Assembly: GCA_005784505.1 (NCBI GenBank)
Contig: VCAZ01000008.1
Span: forward strand, 10,161,263-10,225,262
Length of the DNA stretch: 64,000 nt
Source of the DNA: Bagarius yarrelli
Taxonomy: Eukaryota; Chordata; Actinopteri; Siluriformes; Sisoridae
Direction of reading: 5' to 3'
Part shown: piece by piece, positions 56,494 through 64,000 of the stretch
How the letters are laid out: every line of letters begins with the position of its first letter
How positions within the stretch are numbered: position 1 is the stretch's first letter
Made by a program: the position numbers and the translations under genes
Notes under the pieces: model-generated
Told to the model about the DNA's origin: nothing
Database searches by the model: none
The model's input: the letters and a program-made list of their open reading frames with translations, nothing else

Positions 56494-58210
56494 CGGACAC
56501 TTTCATACCCACAGAGAGAGGCGCGCCATATTGTATAATCGACCTCTTACCCTAAACCAACCCAGAGACTTTCCAACCTGGGGCAAAAGACTTGACGTGG
56601 GACTTGATCACTGATTTCTTAAAGCTTTTTGTAAAATGTGTAATTTAACATCTTGAATTTTTACTTGTTCTTAAATGGCGTCTGATTTGTCGGGATGGTG
56701 TGTAGGTAGTAATCTGCTACATGTGCTTTTGTTTTTCCTTTTGTATTCGTTTTCCAGAGCCGCTGATTACACACTAATTTAACCTAATCAAGATCACTTC
56801 TATTTTGCTTTCCTAAATGCCTCAGCTGTAGGTTTCAGACCTCTCTTATGTTCTGGCTTCATGAGTTTTCCACTACCACAAGCCGTCAACTGGAATTCTG
56901 GGAGAAAAAAATGATTAAAGTGTAGCGTAAATCTCTGATCTGAGGCCGTAAACCTTCATTCATTCCAGCAGTTCAGTTCTTCAGTGTTTCAGGTGATGAA
57001 AATAGTGATTTTTTTTTTGTTTTGTTTTGTTTGCTCAGACACACAATTAGGATTTTTTTAATGTAACTGTACTATGAATGTGTGTGTGTGTGTGTGTGTG
57101 TATAATGTTGGCATCAAAAAAGTCCTCCATTTTCAATCTCCTTTGTTTCCCAACCCTCGGTGTACTGCGGTGTGACACGGAGGTACGAGATGTTTGCTGA
57201 TGTTTTCTGACAAATAAGCTCAAATTTTTGTCGCTTAGCTTCTAATGAAATAGTCCGTCCAGGTCCATGTGTGTTTTCCAGACACACTTTAGCTCTCAGC
57301 TGGTTTAGCTTCAACATACAGGTGCTAAAAACAACAGAAAAATCACCCCTGAACCAATAGCATATTCATCTGCCAAGATAAACATCTTATTGGTCTGTTT
57401 TACCCCCTTACCCCCTATTTTTCCCTCATCTCCCCTTAAGACAATGATGCGGCAGGGCTTTGATCTCTCTCACTCTATCCATTCCTTTCACTTCAATTTA
57501 TACGCTTCGCCCAAACACATCAACGTTAAGTCTCCTCCATTAGCTCATCACGTTGCATTCTGGGAGTCTGTGTTACTTCTGTGTTGTTTTTTTAATTATA
57601 ATGACATCATTATGGCACACAACTGCTAAATTCTTACGGGAATTCTTAAAACACAGCAGCAACCAACAAATCAGCACAGGATTGGCTCGTTTTTTTCCCC
57701 TGGGGGAGTTTTTATTCCATGCACTTTGATCACTAATGAATCTGGGAACAATCATTATATAAAAGCATGATTTATTTCAGTGTTTATTTATAATTTTTCC
57801 CACTTTTAGTTCAAGTCAACGGTGTGTTCGGGTGTCATCTGTCTACCTGTCCTATTATCACTGGAGTTTTTGGGACGGTGTTTGCACTCTGGGTTTTCAG
57901 TCTAGTATGTTGATGATTTGATAGCAAAGACAACTTTATACCCTTCGTAATTTTGTGTGTCTTTGGAAAACACACCGAAGTTACACCAAATCCAGCCACC
58001 GGAGTTTATTTTAGATTTACAGTTGTATCTTTGGCGCCATCTGCTGGTCGCAACTGGAGGTCATAACCGTACCAGGATTCACCTCACCTTAGAGCACATT
58101 TCTAAAATTAAATCTTTGTCCTGGTGTGTTTTCGCTTCTCTGTTCTCGTCGTTTTTTTTTCTGTACAAAAATTTTAAATTTAAATAAAAATCTTGATTTT
58201 ATAAAGTTAT
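56494..58210 (+). other. pard6g: pard6g 3' UTR
   Basis: About 1.7 kb lie between the TAA and the first strong polyadenylation signal (AATAAA at 58183-58188), which is followed by a T/GT-rich stretch (TTACTTTTTTTGTGG). A weaker ATTAAA lies at 56914-56919 and could give a short form. A (TG)n tract sits at about 57079-57101. The UTR boundary is inferred from these signals; no transcript evidence is available here. Confidence 0.6.
58183..58188 (+). terminator. pard6g: polyadenylation signal AATAAA (pard6g)
   Basis: A canonical hexamer 1.69 kb past the stop codon, followed within 30-40 bases by a T/GT-rich element. No SINE or LINE lies between the stop codon and this site. Probable main poly(A) site. 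Confidence 0.55.
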
Positions 58211-59088
58211 AAAGTGTTACTTTTTTTGTGGCCCAAATCCAGATAAACAGGATTTATTTCTGCTTTCTATTTATCCTGCTGGTTATATGCTTCTTTTATA
58301 ATTAATATAGATAACTGATATTGATGATAAACGCTACAAGCTGACTTGTAATAATTGTAATAATTGCATTGATGCAAATACTAAAGAAAACCCCTCAATT
58401 TATAGTGTTACGATAATTGAAGAAATTATTTGGCTTTTTAATAAGTAGTAAAATAGAATAAACATATCACTAATGAAGATACTGGTTATATGGCCTGATA
58501 TACTTTCGCTTTATATAAGAAAATACACTTTAAGTGTGCTGTTTACAGGGGAAAATAATTCACGTCGACTTGTGATGAAACCAGTTAGTGAAATAAAATT
58601 TTTCAAGCAAATACTGAGATGTTATTTCTCCAACATGAATTAGACGTTTCCATATTGCATGTTACAGTGATGCATGATGGTGGTAGCATCATGTTTTTGG
58701 AGATTATTTCTGCTAGGGAATAAAGAATAAATAGAAATGAGACAAATGCAGAACAATCGTGGAAGTAATTTATGTATGAACACTAAAATTGTTTAAAAAT
58801 TGCAGAATTACCCAGAAGACCTATATGTTTACTATAGTTTGTGGTCCCTGTTTGTCAGTATTTTTTATTAATAATAAATAGAAGTAGTATTGTAAGGCAG
58901 TTGTTGATTTAAAACGCAAATACAAAAGTGTCTTTTTGAGCCTTGCGGTGATCCGTTACTGGATAGAAGTCACATGATGAAAGCGGAAGTAGCATTATAG
59001 CCTGGCTCTCTTTGGAGAAACATCAGTAAAATAGATTTAATTGCTGATAACGTTACAGACACACACAGGACAACCCGTGAATGCGGAC
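58211..59088 (+). promoter_or_regulatory. pard6g-bloc1s4 intergenic spacer and bloc1s4 promoter
   Basis: This AT-rich spacer of about 0.9 kb has no SINE. Close to bloc1s4 it holds TCACATGA at 58970-58977 (an M-box/MITF-TFE type E-box) and GCGGAAGT at 58983-58990 (ETS type), about 100-120 bases before the ATG. No TATA box is obvious. The promoter assignment is inferred from position. Confidence 0.45.
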
Positions 59089-59466
59089 ATGGAGCATAGG
59101 CTAGGCCGGGCGCCGGTGTTGTCTCCGCTGGAGGAGTCGAGTGAGGAGGTAAGCCGAGACAGCGGGATTGTATCCCAGAGCGCCAGCACAGTGTCCATGC
59201 TGAGTGAGGGCCTAAGCAACGGAAACGTCTCCCAGAGCCCCAGTTTCGGTCTTAACGTCTCCCAGAGCCCGAGTTTCGCTGGTAACGTGTCTGAAAGTCA
59301 GAGTTTCAATGGGAACGATCTTCGGAGTCCCAGTCTGGATGGTGCTGCCGCCGCTACTGCCGCTACCGCCCCTGCCCAGAGTCCCGCTGATGAGCAGGAG
59401 GATGAGATGCTGAGACAGACCGCGCTCAGTTACTCCTCCTACATCCGAGCAGACGCAGGACAGGAG
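59089..59466 (+). CDS. bloc1s4: bloc1s4 coding exon 1 (disordered N-terminus)
   Basis: The exon encodes residues 1-126 and ends at QE before GTGAGC. After MEHRLGRAPV it carries SRDSGIVSQSASTVS, matching the DSGTVSQS region of mammalian BLOC1S4. Residues 46-85 are four tandem 10-residue units based on NVSQSPSFGL, followed by an Ala-rich run and an acidic EQEDEM stretch leading into LRQTALSYSSYI. An out-of-frame ATG at 59081 gives only a 7-codon ORF ending at 59104. Confidence 0.92.
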
Positions 59467-61142
59467 GTGAGCGGTGTCCGACACACGGGGCTGTTTATTA
59501 GCTCTTTATGTGTACATGTTAATGTCTAATTTATTCTTTTATTAGCTTTGTTTCAAACCAAATAGCACCGCAGTGCTGTGTGATAATGGAGCTGTGGAGA
59601 TATTGTAGAGTTTTAGTGTAGTAGTGATGGTGAAGGTGGATGTGACTACTGGTGGGTCGTTCCTGAACGCTTCTGTCATTTTGAACGAATCTTTAGAGTC
59701 GACTCGGAGAGTGATTCGTGATTCATTAAGTCGCGCATGCTCAGACTGCCTTGGTTAGTTTATGGGTTGTCACGTGTTGCACGTACGACCTAAACCTGAA
59801 AAGCTAAAGAAATCAATTCTTTTTCCGGCTCGGACGGCATTGGTTAAGTTTCTATCACGTGATGAACGAACCTGAAGAATATATATTGAAGACTAGGGGT
59901 GTCACGATTATCAAATTTGGGTGACGATTAATTGTCAAAAAATAATTGCGAATTGTTTGTTTTAAGGTTATGAAAATTAAGTGAAAAACAATTAATCATT
60001 AAAAAAAAAAAAAAACTCAAAGCATTTTATAATCGCTCCAATTTGTGTGTTAACGCTTCACTGTAAATATTCTATTATAGATAAATAGTATTTAAGGAAA
60101 TCCATATTTTGTGTCCTGTCCATAGTGTTTATTTGTTTAGAAACATATAAATTAATTCATGTTCTATGCAGTTGCATTATGGGTTGTTAATATGAGTTGA
60201 GCTGGTGATGTCTCGCTATTGAAGAGCGATCAGAAACCCCCGAAAACCACGCTGCTCCACTCACTCACTTCGGTTGAAAGTAGGGGGCTGCAGGTACTAC
60301 AGCTCCCTCTAGTGGATAACAAAAGTGTGCAATAATTGCAGTTGGATTCATTAATCGCGTTTACGTCACATAATTGCGATCATATTATTATGATTATTTG
60401 ATCATTGTGACAGCCTCACCTAAGACCCAAATGAACGATGAATTCATCTTCTCTGTTTCTTATAGCCGTTTAGTTTGTATTGGTGTGGTACGTAGTAGAT
60501 GTGTTAGTAACACGTTACATTTTAATGATATTTTGCTAAAATGAACGAAATGACTCGGCGGGGGGGTGTTAATGACAACTAAAACATGTGACTGGTGATC
60601 GCTTTTGTCTGTTTTTGCAATTTGTCCATTTCTGTATGCGTCACAGATTTCATGTCTGGAGAAAAGTCTGGAAGAAATGCTCGTCCGGGTGGACGAGTTT
60701 GTGGGGATGCTGGACATGGTGAGTTAATGACTGTGTAATCGTGTCACTTTAATTTCTTCTGATTTCTATCTCGTCACAGTAAAAGCATAATACGATTGAC
60801 TCGTTTCTTTACAGATTCGCAACGACACGTCCCAGATGGTAAACGTCAGCCTGCCTCAGATTCACAGAAAAGCCGAGGACATGAGACAGATTTACAGAAA
60901 AATCGACAAGCTGGAGGTTTCGCTATGTTCAATAAGAGCACTTGATCAGCTGTTATCCAACACTGTGACTTACAGCTGTGTATTTTTTTTCCCGCTTGTC
61001 TCTTAAGGCTTTTGTGAAGATGGTCGCAGCCAACGTCGACGTCATGGAGGAGCAAGTCATCGAGGCTGAAGGTGAAGCCCGGACTTTACCTGGTGCTTTC
61101 AAGAAGATTTTCAGAACCATGAACGTCTCAGGATTTTTAAAC
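59089..61142 (+). CDS. bloc1s4: BLOC-1 subunit 4 (cappuccino), four coding exons, 3' end missing
   Basis: Coding exons 59089-59466, 60647-60718, 60815-60916 and 61008-61142 join at phase 0 to give 229 residues. BLOC-1 subunit 4 is part of the BLOC-1 complex, which sorts cargo from endosomes to lysosome-related organelles such as melanosomes. Family landmarks are DSGIVSQS near the N-terminus, LEEMLVRVDEFVGMLDM, IHRKAEDMRQIYRKIDKLE, AFVKMVAANVDVMEEQV and FKKIFRTMNVSGFLN, which together form the helical coiled-coil core. The protein ends before the family's last 30 or so residues. A donor GTGAGT at 61143 shows another exon must follow, and none was found up to 64000. The ATG at 59089 has G at -3 and +4; in-frame codons upstream have no ATG. 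Confidence 0.93.
59894..60425. mobile_element. MITE-like element in bloc1s4 intron 1
   Basis: Ends AGGGGTGTCACGATTATCAA and (reversed) AGGCTGTCACAATGATCAAA are inverted, with AT-rich and ATTGCGA-rich subterminal DNA. Matches the usual look of hAT-like non-autonomous elements; target duplication not clear. Confidence 0.65.
60647..60718 (+). CDS. bloc1s4: bloc1s4 coding exon 2
   Basis: This 24-codon exon lies between CACAG and GTGAGT. It encodes ISCLEKSLEEMLVRVDEFVG and MLDM, the best conserved block of the family (the human version reads LEDLLTRVDEFVGMLDM). It is phase 0 at both ends. Confidence 0.95.
60815..60916 (+). CDS. bloc1s4: bloc1s4 coding exon 3
   Basis: This 34-codon exon encodes IRNDTSQMVNVSLPQIHRKA through IYRKIDKLE, predicted helical. 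The acceptor is TTTACAG. The donor reads GAG followed by GTTTCG, a weak match to GTRAGT, but it is the only position that joins KLE to AFVKMV of the next exon in phase. The intron that follows is just 91 bp. Confidence 0.9.
61008..61142 (+). CDS. bloc1s4: bloc1s4 coding exon 4
   Basis: This 45-codon exon follows a pyrimidine-rich CTTGTCTCTTAAG acceptor. It encodes AFVKMVAANVDVMEEQVIEA to FRTMNVSGFLN and ends in phase 0 at GTGAGT. It corresponds to the human AFVRMV to MNVPSLF segment. Confidence 0.93.
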
Positions 61143-61214
61143 GTGAGTAACAAAAAGTGACAACTATCAGTGTGGTGTATGTATATATATATATATTTTT
61201 AGGGAATTAACAAT

Positions 61215-61560
61215 ATACCTGATGGTAGCTCAGTGATTAGCACTGTTACCTTACAGCAAAAAGGCCCGAGTTTGATTCCCCTGCAGGGGTCTTTCTGTGT
61301 GGAGTTTGTACGTTCTCCCTGTGCTTGCGGGGTTTACTCCGGGTTCTCCGGTTTCCTCCCACAATCCAAAAAAACATGTGTTAGATTGATTGGTGATTCT
61401 AAATTGCCCATAGAAGTGAGTGTGTGTTTGTGTGGCCCTGTGATGGACTGGTGACCCATCACCGCAGAAGGGTGTACCCCTTCTGCCTTTTGCCCTTTCA
61501 GAGAGCTGGGATAGACTTCAGCAGATCCCTGTGATTACAAATTAGGGAGTAAGTGGGTTC
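61215..61560 (+). mobile_element. SINE family B copy
   Basis: The head reads GGTAGCTCAGTGATTAGCAC (A box) and GAGTTTGATTCCCCTGC (B box), showing the tRNA origin of the family. Body TTTCTGTGTGGAGTTTGTAC, GGTTTCCTCCCACAATCC, tail GGGATAGACTTCAGCAGATC. It starts 72 bases after the bloc1s4 exon 4 donor. Confidence 0.9.
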
Positions 61561-61627
61561 TGTGACGTTTTTTCAGTAAAACGCACGAATCCTCGATGAC
61601 CTCCGACTGTGGTGGGATATGGTATTA

Positions 61628-61722
61628 CATCAAGGCACTTAAACCCCAATTGCTTAGTTGTATCAAAGATAAATGTAGGTCACTTTGGATAGGAGCGTCT
61701 GTCAAATGCTATAAATGTAACT
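61628..61722 (+). mobile_element. SINE family A 3' fragment
   Basis: Keeps AAGGCACTTAAACCCCAATT and GGAGCGTCTGTCAAATGCTA. Head absent. Confidence 0.75.
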
Positions 61723-61786
61723 GCAATTATGACATCTAAACATATGAAAGTATCATTTTAAACCTGGGACGGCACGTGCCACAGTC

Positions 61787-62290
61787 TACAGAGTGGTACC
61801 GTGATTTACGAGTGTCCCAACTAACAAGATACGAGTCGTCTCTCAGCTGATTTTTTTTTGCTTAGAGTTGCGAGCTAAAATTCGGGTTACAAGGCCGCTT
61901 CAGACACCCAACCGCTAATTGGCGTAGCGAACACCAGAGTGAACACCGTAACATCCGCCCAGCATCCCGTCTCACACTGGATAGCTAGTCAGACATGCGT
62001 GTTAGCAAGTGGAGTCGTCTGATCTCCAAGGTAAATGCTGTACATTATACTTAATAAAACCAGTTTATTCCACTACATCCTGTTCCATTGTTTTTTATAA
62101 AATATTCGTTATTTATACGTTTATTTTTCTTTTTTAAAAACGTAACAAAAAATTTGCTGTGTTTTTGGAGGACCCGTAACGGATTAATGGCATTTTAATT
62201 TATTTCAATGGGAAAAAAAATTTGGTTGACATGCGAGTAATTTAAGTTACGAGCTCCGTCACGGGACAAATTAAACTCGTAAGTCACTGT
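61787..62290 (+). mobile_element. MITE-like element, copy 2 (longer)
   Basis: Starts GTACCGTGATTTACGAGTGT and ends ACTCGTAAGTCACTGT, so the ends are inverted relatives. The interior AGTGGAGTCGTCTGATCTCC and GGATTAATGGCATTTTAATT match 11775-12062 in reverse. No transposase frame. Confidence 0.8.
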
Positions 62291-62969
62291 TTGGATTAGT
62301 TGATTTTATTTAATTTTTTTTGTTCTCACAAATGAGCATAAATGTTTAAAAGATTTATAGACAATAAACGTTTCTTTACACTAAACAAAAAAAATCACTC
62401 GACCGCTTTTGGTTCTTTTGTCTTTCTCATCTGTTTGCTCATTTTGCCGTCTCTTTGAATTTTCTTGCTGGTTGGTGTGCGGTAGCAGCTGATCATCACC
62501 ATGGAACGGTTTGTTAAATGTAGCGTTCTGTTAATGGACAATCAAACTATTAATTAGACACTTTAACTAATAATAAACCGCCATCTTTAACTACCCCTGC
62601 CCCTGTCTAAGTGGGATTTTAATTTAACAGGCAACTTTTATTTATCTGACTCAGATATGATGTCAGTAAAACATAGATTTTTAAATATATATTTCTGAAT
62701 TTGTTCAGAGGGTCGGATTTATTCGGATATTTGGAATAAATGTCCTTTTAATAGTCGGTTTAACTGATCTTACTTAAGATAATTTTTAATCGCAGAAATT
62801 AACTTTTATTTCTCTACATTTGCTGTCGTTTATCCGTTACAATTAAATGTTAATTATGTAAACGTAGTTTTAGTAATTAGTTTCTATCATGTTGCGTATA
62901 ACGGAATGTCGAGTCTCGCGATAGACTGCAGCCGTCTGAAGTTCGTACGTGACACACGTTCATTTATTA
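62291..62969. other. non-coding stretch, probable bloc1s4 intron 4
   Basis: AT-rich, no terminal bloc1s4 exon (FRTEDYF-like residues) found, no repeat recognised. Confidence 0.4.
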
Positions 62970-63146
62970 CATTTACAGCATTTGGCAGACGCCCTTAAAC
63001 AGAGCGACTTACATTCATCTCTTTGATACAACTGAACAATTGGGGGTTAAGGGACCCAACAGTGGTGGCTTGGTGGGGCTGGGAATTGAACCCCAGTCTT
63101 TCTGGTGTCAGTCCAACACCTTAACCACTGCACCACCACTTCCACT
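62970..63146 (-). mobile_element. SINE family A copy
   Basis: TTACAGCATTTGGCAGACGC, TTGGGGGTTAAGGGACCCAA (a short internal deletion), GGAATTGAACCCCAGTCT, CAACACCTTAACCACTGCAC. Confidence 0.9.
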
Positions 63147-63806
63147 ATTAAAGCACCGTCAGTTCATAAAATAATGACTGAGGAGGAAGAAGTGAGAATA
63201 TCAGCAGAGACAGAAACACACATTAACTCAACATTCAATCCGTTTATACACTCCAATGGAGAAAAACCAACAGTTCCATAATGTGACGTCTTCAATGTGA
63301 CCAAAACAAGTGCTGATATCAGTGTAGAGGACCTCCAGCTCCAAACTGAGGAAACATCTTACAGTAAAGTTTCATGATAATGACTATTGGAGAGATTCTG
63401 TAACTATGGACACTTTAATCTTACTGTAAGTTACTATCACATCTCACACACTCACTACTTTATCCTCTTTTATTAACGTGTATTTTATGTAGCTGTGATT
63501 GTTAGTATTTTTTCTGGTTTCAGGATTTTTCTCTTTATTTAATCAGATCAGAATAACTCACAACTGGTGGAATCTTATTATTCCAGACTTTATTACTTTC
63601 TCTTACTCAAGTCACTTTAAACACTAATACTTTTACTTAATTATTATTTATAAGTAGTTGTACTTAAGTAACATTTTTGGCTACTCTACCAACGCTGAAG
63701 TAACATACTGTATGTGCATGAAGCTCCTTGAAGCAATTATTTTACACCTCTAGGTGGCGACAAAGCAACAAAGTTTGAATCACACAAATGTATCAGATTA
63801 ACACGC

Positions 63807-63852
<46 letters not shown>

Positions 63853-64000
63853 TTAATTAAAATGTATTTACATATTAAAATATTGACAAATGTTTTAATT
63901 AGGTGTAAATTATTATTTTTATGCGCTTTGTTGCCACTTTGTTACAGTGGTTTTACTTCAGCACTGGATTCAGCAGTTAGGTTGGATTCAGCTTGCAGGT
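63147..64000. other. non-coding window end with (AT)n
   Basis: (AT)n at 63812-63853; otherwise AT-rich DNA with no recognised gene. It could still be inside bloc1s4 if the last exon lies beyond 64000. Confidence 0.45.

Overview
The window is vertebrate nuclear DNA from a ray-finned fish. It has split genes with GT-AG introns, very long introns, hundreds of dinucleotide and tetranucleotide repeats, and many tRNA-derived SINEs. The commonest SINE (family A here) has a tail reading roughly GGATAAGGGCGTCTGCCAAA. From memory this form is abundant in otophysan fishes, catfishes in particular, so a siluriform is my best guess. The sequence alone does not prove it.

Only two protein-coding genes can be supported, both on the + strand and head to tail. 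The first is a PAR-6 cell-polarity gene, closest to PARD6G by its N- and C-terminal sequence. It has three coding exons (20015-20089, 29363-29585, 55517-56493) that join in frame into a 424-residue protein with PB1, semi-CRIB, PDZ and a C-terminal PDZ ligand. Its introns are 9.3 kb and 25.9 kb. The second starts about 0.9 kb after the pard6g polyadenylation signal. It is bloc1s4 (cappuccino, a BLOC-1 subunit), with four phase-0 coding exons seen (59089-61142). Its last short exon is not found and probably lies past the window end.

Layout: 1-19.6 kb is a gene-free flank full of repeats, including a 1.2 kb TATC tract, two minisatellites, SINEs, an hAT-type MITE with target-site duplication, and other MITE pairs. 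19.6-56.5 kb is pard6g. Its introns hold more than ten SINEs, a 5'-truncated RTE-like LINE fragment with an internal 36-bp minisatellite, a Tc1/mariner transposase fossil, a 1 kb CT tract, and a two-length minisatellite at 39.1-39.96 kb. They also hold several unique GC-richer islands (notably 50.6-50.9 and 53.1-53.4 kb) that look like conserved regulatory DNA. 56.5-58.2 kb is the pard6g 3' UTR, and 59.0-64 kb is bloc1s4 with repeat-filled introns.

No operon, CRISPR array, rRNA or free-standing tRNA gene, or complete autonomous transposon was seen. I found no clearly new biological system. The most useful leads are the intron-bearing bloc1s4 (mammalian BLOC1S4 is intronless), its N-terminal 10-residue repeats, a perfect 18-bp hairpin abutting an exact SINE-head triplication at 45.04-45.17 kb, and candidate enhancers in pard6g intron 2.
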